From Desulfovibrionaceae bacterium (GTDB lineage: Bacteria; Desulfobacterota; Desulfovibrionia; Desulfovibrionales; Desulfovibrionaceae), in the NCBI GenBank assembly GCA_019421865.1, contig JAHZEL010000008.1, positions 310,001 to 374,000 on the forward strand: DNA of 64,000 bases, written 5' to 3'. The notes beneath the pieces are model-generated. The model was given only the letters and a program-made list of their open reading frames with translations, was not told where the DNA came from and searched no databases. Of the stretch, positions 52,219-60,578 are shown one piece after another. The position numbers and the translations under genes were made by a program. Each line of letters opens with the position of its first letter. The first letter of the stretch is position 1.

Positions 52219-52259
52219 AAAAAGGCGGTTCTGCGCACGTGCGGCACGCAGAACCGCCC
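52219..52259 (-). terminator. Terminator of glyA
   Basis: Minus-strand GGCGGTTCTGCG / CGCAGAACCGCC with an 11-base loop, followed by TTTTTCTTG. Confidence 0.9.
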
Positions 52260-52264
52260 CGTCA

Positions 52265-53509
52265 TTACCAGGCAAAAAGCGGGAACTGGCAGGCAAAAGC
52301 CTCAACCTCGGCCCGGATGTCGCCGAGGCGGCTTTCATTGGTGGTATTGGAAAGCACGTCCACAATCCAGGTACCGACCTTTTCCATATCCTTTTCCTTC
52401 ATGCCGCGAGTGGTGAGCGCCGCAGTGCCGAGACGCACGCCGGAGGTGATGAAGGGAGAACGGGTTTCAAAGGGAACCGTGTTCTTGTTGGCCGTGATGC
52501 CGGCAAGATCGAGAGCATGTTCGGCGTCCTTGCCGGTGATGTCTCTGTCGGTCAGATCAAGCAGCATGAGATGGTTGTCGGTACCGCCGGAAACCAGCTT
52601 GTATCCGGCATCGGTCAGGCAGCGAGCAAGCACTTCGGCATTCTTGATGATCTGAGCCTGATATTCCTTGAACTCAGGACGGAGAGCTTCGCCGAAGGCC
52701 ACGGCCTTGGCAGCGATCACGTGCATGAGCGGACCGCCCTGCATGCCGGGGAACACCTTGCTGTTGATGCTCTTGCCGTATTCCTCGCCGCGGCTGGTCA
52801 GAATCATGCCGCCGCGCGGACCGCGCAGGGTCTTGTGCGTCGTGGTAGTGGTGATGTCCGCCCAGGGAAGCGGAGAAGGATGAAGGCCCGCAGCCACGAG
52901 ACCGGCGATGTGGGCCATGTCCACCATGAGCTTGGCGCCCACTTCATCGGCAATCTTGCGGAAACGCTCAAAGTCGATGATGCGGGAATAGGCGCTGGCG
53001 CCGGCAACAATGAGGGCGGGACGACATTCGCGGGCCGTCTTTTCCAGCTCGTCATAGTCGATGCGGCCCGTTTCACGGTTCACGCCGTACGGAACGAAGT
53101 GGTAGGAACGCCCGGAAAAGTTCACAGGGCTGCCGTGGGTAAGGTGGCCGCCGTGGGAAAGATCCATGCCCATGACGGTATCGCCCGGATTGATGAGGGC
53201 AAGATACGCGGCCATGTTGGCCTGGCTGCCCGCATGAGGCTGCACGTTGGCATAGTTGCAGCCGAAAAGCTCCATGGCTCTGTCACGGGCAAGATTTTCC
53301 ACGACATCCACATATTCGCAGCCGCCATAATAACGCTTTCCCGGATAGCCTTCGGCATACTTGTGCGTCATGATGGAGCCCTGCGCCTCGCGCACGGCAA
53401 CGGATACAAAGTTCTCCGAAGCGATAAGCTCAAGCTTGCTTACCTGACGGCGGGATTCCTTCCAGATGGCGTCCGCGACCTCGGGGTCGCGCAAGATCAG
53501 TTCGTCCAT
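52265..53509 (-). CDS. glyA: Serine hydroxymethyltransferase
   Basis: 414 residues. PLP enzyme interconverting serine and glycine with tetrahydrofolate. The PLP Lys is in TTTTTHKTLRGPRGG. SGSQAN-type loop is seen as HAGSQANMAAY, and EYGKSINSKVFPGMQGGPLM is characteristic. It is positioned immediately after fabF in the operon, the common order in this family of bacteria. Confidence 0.96.
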   Translation of the reverse strand: MDELILRDPEVADAIWKESRRQVSKLELIASENFVSVAVREAQGSIMTHKYAEGYPGKRYYGGCEYVDVVENLARDRAMELFGCNYANVQPHAGSQANMAAYLALINPGDTVMGMDLSHGGHLTHGSPVNFSGRSYHFVPYGVNRETGRIDYDELEKTARECRPALIVAGASAYSRIIDFERFRKIADEVGAKLMVDMAHIAGLVAAGLHPSPLPWADITTTTTHKTLRGPRGGMILTSRGEEYGKSINSKVFPGMQGGPLMHVIAAKAVAFGEALRPEFKEYQAQIIKNAEVLARCLTDAGYKLVSGGTDNHLMLLDLTDRDITGKDAEHALDLAGITANKNTVPFETRSPFITSGVRLGTAALTTRGMKEKDMEKVGTWIVDVLSNTTNESRLGDIRAEVEAFACQFPLFAW

Positions 53510-53556
53510 GATTCTCCGTTCCTGAAAATTGAGGGCCGGAACCCCGGCCCTGCAGA

Positions 53557-54819
53557 TTAAGCGGTAAACTTCTTCAGCACAAGGCTGGCATTGGTGCCGC
53601 CGAAGCCGAAGGAATTTATCATGACATAGCGGGGATCAAGCTTTTTCGAGCCGCCGCCCATGTAATTGAGATCGCACTCGGGATCAGGCGTTTCCTGATT
53701 GATGGTGCCGGGTACCATGCCGGTTTCCAGCGAAAGCGTGGCAAACACGCTGGCCACGCCGCCGGAAGCGCCGAGCAGATAGCCTGTCTGCGACTTCCCA
53801 GCCGTGATGCCCAGATTCTACGCCTGATCGACGAACACTTCGTGCATGCCCTTGGTTCCCGCAGCGTCATTGGCGTGCGTGGAGGTGCCGTGCGCGCTGA
53901 TGTGGTCGATGGCTTCAGGAGCCAGACCGGCATCGGCCAGAGCATTGCGCATGCTCGCGGCCATACCTTCGCCGGTTTCCAGAGGGGCCACCATGTGGTG
54001 AGCGTCGTCGGAAGCGCCGAAGCCCACGACTTCCGCGTAGATCTTCGCGCCGCGGGCCTGCGCGTGCTCAAGCGTTTCGAGCATGAGCATGCCGGCGCCT
54101 TCACCCATGATGAAGCCGCCGCGATCGGCATCAAAGGGACGGGAAGCCTTTTCGGGCTCATCCTGATGCGCCGTGCAGAGGGCCTTCATCGACGTGAAGC
54201 CGGAAATGCCCATTTCCGTGATGGTGGATTCGGCACCGCCGGTGATGACGGCATCGGCACGGCCGAGCACAAGCTGGTCATAGGCGCTGCCGATGGCATG
54301 CAGAGCCGAGGCGCAGGCGCTGGTGGAAACCACGTTGATGCCCTTCGCCCCGGTGAAAATGGCCACCTGACCCGGCGCCATGTTGGAAATCAGCATGGGA
54401 ATGTAGAAGGGAGATACGCGGTTGGGACCGGAGGTACGCAGCTTTTCGTGGAAATCTTCGATGGTCTTGAGGCCGCCGAGACCGACGCCGAGCACCACGC
54501 CCACACGATGGGCGTTGCTTTCATCGATCTTCAGACCGGAGTCGGCCACGAGCTGCATGCCGGCACAGACGGCGAACTGGCAGAACCGGTCCATCTTGCG
54601 GCACTGTTTGGCCGGAATGAATTCTTCCGGCTTGAAATCCTTAACTTCGCCCGCGATATGCGTAGGGAATTCGGTGGAATCAAACTGAGTGATGTGACCA
54701 ATGCCGGACTTGCCGGCAAGGAGGGCCTCCCAGCTGCTCTCAAGGTTGGTACCCAGAGGCGTGATGGCGGAAAGGCCGGTGATGACAATGCGCTTACGAT
54801 CCACGCGGAACAACTCCAT
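53557..54819 (-). pseudogene. fabF: fabF, 3-oxoacyl-ACP synthase II, interrupted by in-frame TAG
   Basis: Condensing enzyme of fatty-acid elongation. From the ATG at 54819 (a GTG at 54804 is the alternative start), Cys169 (STSACASALHAIG) and His310 (AHGTSTHAND) are present. A TAG at 53818-53820 stops translation at codon 334. The same frame continues for 86 more residues with NLGITAGKSQTGYLLGASGG and SFGFGGTNASLVL. Thus catalytic Lys342 falls after the stop, and the second catalytic His is Tyr347. Spacings otherwise match E. coli FabF. It sits in the fab operon between acpP and glyA. It is a true lesion, a sequencing or assembly error, or rarely read through. Confidence 0.85.
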
Positions 54820-55178
54820 ATAAAGGTGACGGGAAAAAGTTCCCTGCACAAGGAAACGCAAAATACCGAAACAGCGACGTCGTCGCCTCTTTCCGCCCGG
54901 AAGCGGAAAAGCGGTATTCTCCGCAGGCCTCTCCTCCCGCGGAACGCGCCGCCAGGGAACCGTCTCGGCCCGGAACGATCACGAGCCTTCAGAGTGGATT
55001 TGCCTGTAAGGCTGCGCTCCCCTGCCGGAAATCCCCTTCCGGACAGGGCGCATGTGTCCGCCTGCGCGGCCACCGTGCGATCCGCATTTCATGCGAAACC
55101 GCTCTAAACTCGAATACGCCGGGGAACACGAAGCTCCCCGGCATCTTCATGAAAACAAGATGAAAGGAAGTAAAAAAC
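54820..55178. other. 359-base gap between fabF and acpP
   Basis: Unusually long for this operon. It holds the acpP hairpin at 55118-55142 and otherwise GC-rich sequence with no supported reading frame. Confidence 0.5.
55118..55142 (-). terminator. Hairpin after acpP
   Basis: GCCGGGGAA / TTCCCCGGC-type stem with a short loop on the minus strand, but no clean T-run. It probably attenuates acpP transcripts or protects their 3' end, allowing more acpP than fabF mRNA. Confidence 0.45.
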
Positions 55179-55415
55179 TTACTTCTGCTTGCTTTCGATA
55201 TAGTTGATGGCGTCCTTAACCTTCAGGATCTTCTGGGCGTCTTCGTCGGCGATTTCCACGCCGAAGGCTTCTTCGAAGGCCATGATAAGTTCGGTAAGAT
55301 CAAGAGAGTCGGCGCCCAGATCTTCGATGAAGGACGCTTCGGGGGTCACTTCTTCTTCAGAAAGCTGAAGCTGTTCGACAATGATCTGCTTAACTTTATC
55401 TTCAACGGCGGCCAT
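55179..55415 (-). CDS. acpP: Acyl carrier protein
   Basis: 78 residues from the ATG at 55415 (GGAGG five bases upstream). Highly acidic helical bundle. Ser37 in LGADSLDLTEL receives the phosphopantetheine arm. Carries growing acyl chains between FabD, FabH, FabG and FabF, whose genes surround it. Confidence 0.97.
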   Translation of the reverse strand: MAAVEDKVKQIIVEQLQLSEEEVTPEASFIEDLGADSLDLTELIMAFEEAFGVEIADEDAQKILKVKDAINYIESKQK

Positions 55416-55543
55416 GGTTCCCTCCAGGGGGTGTTTCAGGTTTCTACTTCGACCGGACCAGACGTCCGGCATTACCTACAACAGAGAGAAAACAGCGCTC
55501 TCCTCCGCTCAAAACGGATGAGACCGGCATTTTCGAAATATCC

Positions 55544-56287
55544 TCAGCAGTACATGCCACCGTTGACGGCGATGACCTGTCCGGTGATGTACGCGGCCTT
55601 GTCGGAGGCAAGGAAAGCCACGGCATCGGCCACATCCTGAGCAGAGCCGAGACGGCCCAGAGGAATGGCGGAAACATAGGCTTTTCTTACGTCTTCGGCA
55701 AGAGATGCCGTCATGTCCGTCTCGATGAAGCCGGGAGCCACGGCGTTCACGGTTACGGAACGGCTGCCCAGTTCCTTGGCGGCGGACTTGGTCATACCGA
55801 TGAGTCCGGCCTTGGCGGCGGAATAGTTGATCTGACCGGCATTGCCCATCTGACCGACGACGGAGGAAATATTGATGATGCGGCCGTCGCGCTGACGGGT
55901 CATGATCTTGGCGGCTTCGCGCAGGAAAAGGAAGGCGCCGCGAAGGTTGGTATTGACCACGGCGTCGAAGTCCTCATCCTTCATGCGCAGAACCAGCGTG
56001 TCGCGCGTAATGCCGGCATTGTTCACCAGCACGGAAAGATGCACCTTGCCCTTGATTTCTTCGGCAAAGAAACGACTCACGGCTTCAGAGTCGCCGGAAT
56101 CCAGACAGAAGGCCCGGGCGCTGCCCCCGGCGGCCTCAATGTCGGCCACGGTCTGCTGCGCCGCTTCCGGACGGCTCACATACGTGAAGTATATCTGATA
56201 CCCTGCGGCGGCCAGAGTAAGCGCCACAGTGCGGCCGATGCCGCGGGAACCGCCGGTAACCAGCGCGGTAGGGGTAAGATCGCTCAT
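55544..56287 (-). CDS. fabG: 3-oxoacyl-ACP reductase
   Basis: 247 residues from the ATG at 56287, where AGGAG has proper spacing (an ATG six bases earlier is too close). Short-chain dehydrogenase: TGGSRGIG for NADPH, NNAG, and the catalytic Ser and YSAAK. Reduces 3-oxoacyl-ACP in fatty-acid elongation. It follows fabH and precedes acpP. Confidence 0.95.
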   Translation of the reverse strand: MSDLTPTALVTGGSRGIGRTVALTLAAAGYQIYFTYVSRPEAAQQTVADIEAAGGSARAFCLDSGDSEAVSRFFAEEIKGKVHLSVLVNNAGITRDTLVLRMKDEDFDAVVNTNLRGAFLFLREAAKIMTRQRDGRIINISSVVGQMGNAGQINYSAAKAGLIGMTKSAAKELGSRSVTVNAVAPGFIETDMTASLAEDVRKAYVSAIPLGRLGSAQDVADAVAFLASDKAAYITGQVIAVNGGMYC

Positions 56288-56346
56288 GCTCATGCTCCTG
56301 ATTGGGAGAATACTAAGCGTTTTCCGGGGAAATGACAACGGAGAAA

Positions 56347-57351
56347 CTAGGCCAGAAGTGCGGAACCCCAGGTCATGCCGCCGCCGAAGCTGGTCAGCAG
56401 GACCTTCATGCCCGACCTCAGCACGCCGGCCCGGCGAGCGTCTTCCATGGCAACGGGGAGCGTGGCCGCAGACGTGTTGCCGTAATGCTGCACATTGGCA
56501 AACACACGGCTTTCATCCAGTCCCAGGCGCTCGCCTACGGCACTGATGATTCTCATGTTGGCCTGATGAGGAATGAAGAGATCGAGATCGTTCAGCGAAA
56601 GACCGTTGCGCTCAAGAATGCGCAGACTCTCCTCCGCCATGCTGCGGACGGCATGCTTGAATACCGCCATGCCCTGCATGGAAATGAACCATTCCGGGCC
56701 TACGGTATCACCTTCACTGATCCGGCAGGCGGAACCGCCTCCGATCTTGATGAGTTCGTGGAGAGAGCCGTCGGAAGAGCAGACGACATCGCGAAGGCGC
56801 CACAGAGCGCCCTTGTCGGAAGAACGAAGCACCACGGCTCCGGCGGCATCGCCGAACAGCACGCAGGTGGTACGATCCTTGAAATTGGTACGGCGGCTCA
56901 GAGCCTCGGCGGCCACAAGGAGCACCACGGCATCCGGATGGCTCGCCACGGCGTTTCTGGCAAGCTCCAGACCGTACACGAAACCGGTGCAGGCCGCATT
57001 GAAATCCAGACACATGACGTCACCCATCCGGCCGCTCGCCGTCGAAAGACCGAGCTTTCCCGCAATGACGCAGGCCGTGCTGGGACAAAGATAGTCGGGA
57101 GTACAGGTCGCCACGAAAATATGCGTGACTTCCTCCGGCGAGATTCCGGCCATGTCGAGAGCGGCGCGCGCCGCCTCCACACCGCAGTCGGAAGCATCGG
57201 TACCGTCTTCGAGAATGTGGCGTTCCTTGATTCCCGTTCTGGTGGTGATCCACTCGTCGGACGTGTCCACCAGCTTTTCCAGATCCTGATTGGTGATGAC
57301 GCGGGGCGGGATGCAGGAACCGAGTCCGCAGATGTAGCAGGAATGATTCAT
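56347..57351 (-). CDS. fabH: 3-oxoacyl-ACP synthase III
   Basis: 334 residues from the ATG at 57351; no strong ribosome site, but the alignment of YICGLGSCIPPRVI with other FabH starts supports it. The open frame continues about 100 codons upstream without family similarity. Catalytic Cys in FNAACTGF, His in IPHQANMRI and Asn in YGNTSAAT form the triad. Starts fatty-acid synthesis from acetyl-CoA and malonyl-ACP. Lies 367 bases after plsX, an unusual gap. Confidence 0.93.
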   Translation of the reverse strand: MNHSCYICGLGSCIPPRVITNQDLEKLVDTSDEWITTRTGIKERHILEDGTDASDCGVEAARAALDMAGISPEEVTHIFVATCTPDYLCPSTACVIAGKLGLSTASGRMGDVMCLDFNAACTGFVYGLELARNAVASHPDAVVLLVAAEALSRRTNFKDRTTCVLFGDAAGAVVLRSSDKGALWRLRDVVCSSDGSLHELIKIGGGSACRISEGDTVGPEWFISMQGMAVFKHAVRSMAEESLRILERNGLSLNDLDLFIPHQANMRIISAVGERLGLDESRVFANVQHYGNTSAATLPVAMEDARRAGVLRSGMKVLLTSFGGGMTWGSALLA

Positions 57352-57718
57352 GAAGAAGTCCGGACACAGCCGCATGGAAACGGCAGTCGTACCTTTTTGG
57401 CAGAGCGCAGGGCCGTAAGGCCCCGCCTCTGAAAGAAGCCGCGCATTTTCCGCAGAGGGACGAAGCGGCTGGCGGTGCAGTCTGAGAGAAGGCGTTGGAC
57501 GCCCCGACAGCGTGCACTGTACGGACACAAGACGCGACATCACGCTTTCCTGCCGAAAAACGGCAGAAAAGAACGCACCGGGGACGCTGAAGGCGCCTCC
57601 GGATACATCCCGGCAAACACGGTAATCTGTCACGTCGGGCGACGAACATTCGCCGCCGTCCACACATACCGCAGGGCCGCCTGACGGCGGTCCGTACGGT
57701 GAAAAAACATGATGAAAA
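57352..57718. other. 367-base gap between plsX and fabH
   Basis: PlsX and FabH genes are usually close. This gap is open in the fabH frame but shows no domain. It may carry a fabH promoter; no clear boxes are visible. A small CCGCC/GGCGG hairpin is at 57677-57690. Confidence 0.4.
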
Positions 57719-58768
57719 CTATACGCTGCGGCCGTAACTGGTCAGCTCCTCATTGGCGCTGATCGTTTCCACAAGGCGCTGCTGCGTTCCCTTGACCACA
57801 TAGGTGTTGGCCATGGTGACAGCGCTGGTGATGGCCTTGGCGTTGGACTTTCCGTGACACACGATGGCAATGCCCTTCAGACCGAGCAGAGGCGCACCTC
57901 CGTATTCGGCGTAGTCCACCATCTTCTTGAAGTTCTGGAAGGCCTTCATGGAAAGGAAGGCGCCCAGCTTGGGCAGAACCCCGTTGTTGAGAAGTTCCCT
58001 TTTCAGAAGATGGGTCAGCGAAGAGGCCAACCCCTCACTCAGCTTGAGGGCGATGTTGCCCACGAAGCCGTCGCAGACGGCAACGTCGATATTGCCGGTG
58101 AACAGATCCCTGCCCTCGGCATTACCGATGAAGTTGAGATTGGAGGCCTGCTTGAGCAGTTCATAGCTGTTCTTGACCAGCGTATTGCCCTTTCCTTCTT
58201 CCTCGCCGATGCTCAGAATGCCGACGCGCGGATCCTCGTAGCCGAGGATATCCCTGACGAACGTGGCACCCATGAGTCCGAACTGAAAAAGATGGTGAGG
58301 ACGGCACTCCACGTTGGCCCCCACGTCCAGAAGAAGCATGGGAGACTTTTCCGTAGGAATCACGGAAGCCAGAGCAGGACGTTCAACACCCGGGATACGC
58401 CCGAGGATGAACATGCCGCAGGCATAGGCCGCACCGGAGTGACCGGCGCTGATGAAAGCGTCGGCCTGTCCCTGGCGAACCAGTCTGCACGCCACCTGCA
58501 TGGAAGAATCCTTCTTGGTACGCAGGATTTCAGAGGGCTTGTCGGTCATCTCCACCAGCTGCGTGGCGTTGACGATCTCGTAAAGCTCGCCCTCCTCTTC
58601 CTGAACGGAGAGTCCGGCAATGGTCTTGCGGATCTCTTCCTCGATACCGACGAGGATCACTTTGGCGCCCGTGTTCCGAGCAGCCTGAAGTGCGCCGGGA
58701 ACGACTACGGAGGGGCCGAAGTCCCCTCCCATAGCGTCCACGGCGAGTCTTGCGCGATTACTGCTCAT
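57719..58768 (-). CDS. plsX: Phosphate acyltransferase PlsX
   Basis: 349 residues. Converts acyl-ACP to acyl-phosphate for phospholipid synthesis at the inner-membrane surface. AVDAMGGDFGPSVVVPGAL at the N-terminus, ISAGHSGAAYACG, LLDVGANVECRP and VCDGFVGNIALKLSEG are the signatures. Start overlaps rpmF by eleven bases, an unusually long overlap. Confidence 0.95.
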   Translation of the reverse strand: MSSNRARLAVDAMGGDFGPSVVVPGALQAARNTGAKVILVGIEEEIRKTIAGLSVQEEEGELYEIVNATQLVEMTDKPSEILRTKKDSSMQVACRLVRQGQADAFISAGHSGAAYACGMFILGRIPGVERPALASVIPTEKSPMLLLDVGANVECRPHHLFQFGLMGATFVRDILGYEDPRVGILSIGEEEGKGNTLVKNSYELLKQASNLNFIGNAEGRDLFTGNIDVAVCDGFVGNIALKLSEGLASSLTHLLKRELLNNGVLPKLGAFLSMKAFQNFKKMVDYAEYGGAPLLGLKGIAIVCHGKSNAKAITSAVTMANTYVVKGTQQRLVETISANEELTSYGRSV

Positions 58769-58943
58769 CGCTCGCTACAGGTTCGACCTGACGGCCATCA
58801 TACTTGCCGCAGGAAGGGCAGACGCTGTGAGGCTTGGTGGGAGCGCCGCAGGAGCAGTAGATGACGGTGGGCTTGGCCACACGATCGTGAGAACGACGCA
58901 TGCACTTTCTGGAGTGGGACTTTTTGTTCTGCTGAACGGCCAT
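58758..58943 (-). CDS. rpmF: 50S ribosomal protein L32
   Basis: 61 residues. MAVQQNKKSHSRKCMRRSHD is the L32 N-terminus; the zinc ribbon has CSCG and CPSCG. Typical order yceD-rpmF-plsX-fabH. Its 3' end overlaps plsX by 11 bases. Confidence 0.96.
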   Translation of the reverse strand: MAVQQNKKSHSRKCMRRSHDRVAKPTVIYCSCGAPTKPHSVCPSCGKYDGRQVEPVASDEQ

Positions 58944-58974
58944 GTTGTTTCTCCTTATCGCGGAAACGGGGGAA

Positions 58975-59532
58975 TCACCCCTGATGTTTCACTTTCAGTT
59001 GACGCAGAGCAGCCAGCCGCGGATCACCGCTGTCGCGGGAACAGCCGCAGGCACCTTCATTAAGATTCTTGCCGCACACGGGGCACAGACCCCGGCAGTC
59101 CGGCCTGCAGAGAGGCTTCACCGGCAGAGCCAGCGAAAATTCCTCCCACAAAAGCGATGCCAGATCAAGGAAAGGCGCTCCGCCCTCCCAGGTCACGGCA
59201 CATTCATCCAGAAGTCCGACAGGATCTTCCTCTTCCGGTTCGGTTTCGACGGCTGCGGGGTATTCCTCGAATTCGTCGAAGCTCTGGTTCAGCACCACAA
59301 GAGTCTCTTCCATGCAGCGGTTGCACGGCATGGCCACAGTGCCTCTGATGGTACCGCGAAGCAGACAGCCGTCCTGCTGCGGAAGCAGGAAAACCTCCGC
59401 GATGACAGGCTCAACTATGCGGCATGACAGACGATATTCCTCAATGGGCTTCGTCCAGACAGCCTCGTCGGAGACCGTCAGCGAACAGCCCTGGGGGCCT
59501 ATCTCATTGAGTGCAATGTGTTTAAGATCCAT
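58975..59532 (-). CDS. yceD: DUF177/YceD-family protein
   Basis: 185 residues. CNRC and the C-terminal CRPDCRGLCPVCGKNL are the conserved cysteine pairs of YceD, which is linked with 23S rRNA/ribosome assembly through its constant rpmF partner. It begins the fab operon; promoter at 59555-59583. Confidence 0.88.
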   Translation of the reverse strand: MDLKHIALNEIGPQGCSLTVSDEAVWTKPIEEYRLSCRIVEPVIAEVFLLPQQDGCLLRGTIRGTVAMPCNRCMEETLVVLNQSFDEFEEYPAAVETEPEEEDPVGLLDECAVTWEGGAPFLDLASLLWEEFSLALPVKPLCRPDCRGLCPVCGKNLNEGACGCSRDSGDPRLAALRQLKVKHQG

Positions 59533-59554
59533 GCTTTACCTCTGGAAACATGAC

Positions 59555-59583
59555 AAAATACCCACGGGGCTCCGCTTTGTCAA
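59555..59583 (-). promoter_or_regulatory. Sigma-70 promoter of the yceD-rpmF-plsX-fab operon
   Basis: Minus strand TTGACA (59583-59578), 17-base spacer, TATTTT (59560-59555), 23 bases before the yceD start. Confidence 0.75.
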
Positions 59584-59633
59584 GTGCACAGGCGCTTCCG
59601 GGGATGAAGGATTTTCCTTCCCTCCGGCGGAAA

Positions 59634-59674
59634 GAAGGCTCCCCTCTCCCCTTGCGGGGAAAGCCGAAGCCTTC
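59634..59674 (-). terminator. Candidate terminator after the SPOR protein gene
   Basis: GAAGGCT / AGCCTTC outer stem with an inner CCCC/GGGG stem, followed on the minus strand by TTTCC, about 90 bases after the stop at 59761. Confidence 0.5.
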
Positions 59675-59760
59675 CTGTCCGTCGAAAATACATCGGTTCC
59701 GTGCCGCACGGCACGATTCCCGTTCTGCCGCTTCCCGGAGCGTTTTCTTCCGGAGCCCGT

Positions 59761-60576
59761 CTACTTGACGGCCTTTTCGCTGATCACCATGGCATCATGC
59801 AAACCGTAACCGTCCAGCTTGCGGCGGAGCACCTGAAGATCCGCCTTGCTGCCGCGCATGAGCACCTGCACATAGTACCAGGTGGTACGGCTGGTCTTGG
59901 TCTGCGTACGACGGGCCTTGAAACCATCCTTGACGAGCGTATTGAGCAGAGCCTGAGCCTGCTTGGACTCCTTGAAGGCCGCAACCCGCAGCACGTAGTC
60001 GTACTGCGGCTCCCTGGGCTTCTGCACCTCGGGTTTCGGCTTTTCCGGGGCGGCCTTTTCCTGCACCACGGCCGGAACGGCAGGCTGCGTTACGGCAGGC
60101 CCTTCCGCTTCGGAAAGAACCCCTCCCGCGGCGTCGTTCTTCAGGCTGGTCATGAACTGAAGTTCTTCCTTGGGAAGAATCTTCTCCTGAACTTCCGCTT
60201 CGCTCCCTTCTTCGGCCGCGGGTTCCTCGGCAAGGAGCCGATCGAGCTCCAGAGCCTGAGGCAGAGGCATGCTGCTGCGCCCCACGATCACGCCCGAAAG
60301 GAAGCTGAACCCGAGAAGCACCAGCGCAAGCACGCTCATGGTCACGAGCGCAGACGGCGTGATGTTCACACGCCAGGCAAAAAAGCCCCGACCTTCCGAA
60401 CGCCCTTCTGCGCGCGAGGAGCCGCTTCTGCGCGAAGAGGACTCGCCCTCCGCCGCGGCCGACGAGGCCGCGGCGTCCGAGCTTTCCTCCGAGGCGAAGA
60501 AAATGCTCTGCCGCCGTTCGCGGTCGCTGTTTTTCTTCGCGCTGGAGGAGGAACTGCGATAAAAGGCGTTTGCCAT
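59761..60576 (-). CDS. SPOR-domain inner-membrane protein
   Basis: 271 residues. A Ser, Arg and Glu-rich cytoplasmic N-terminus is followed by one membrane helix (LVTMSVLALVLLGFSFLSGV, about 77-96), a Pro, Glu-rich linker and a C-terminal SPOR domain (YVLRVAAFKESKQAQALLN to the end), which binds denuded peptidoglycan at the septum. It follows argS by two bases, so is translated with it. Possible cell-division or envelope role. Confidence 0.85.
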   Translation of the reverse strand: MANAFYRSSSSSAKKNSDRERRQSIFFASEESSDAAASSAAAEGESSSRRSGSSRAEGRSEGRGFFAWRVNITPSALVTMSVLALVLLGFSFLSGVIVGRSSMPLPQALELDRLLAEEPAAEEGSEAEVQEKILPKEELQFMTSLKNDAAGGVLSEAEGPAVTQPAVPAVVQEKAAPEKPKPEVQKPREPQYDYVLRVAAFKESKQAQALLNTLVKDGFKARRTQTKTSRTTWYYVQVLMRGSKADLQVLRRKLDGYGLHDAMVISEKAVK

Positions 60577-60578
60577 GA

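Noticed and set aside
53818..53820. Genome-wide TAG recoding to explain the fabF stop
   Set aside because: TAG terminates several normal-length genes in this window, for example those ending at 7037, 14538 and 16853.
57352..57663. FabH extended by about 104 residues at the N-terminus
   Set aside because: The extra frame lacks similarity to any FabH start; the family begins at the ATG at 57351.
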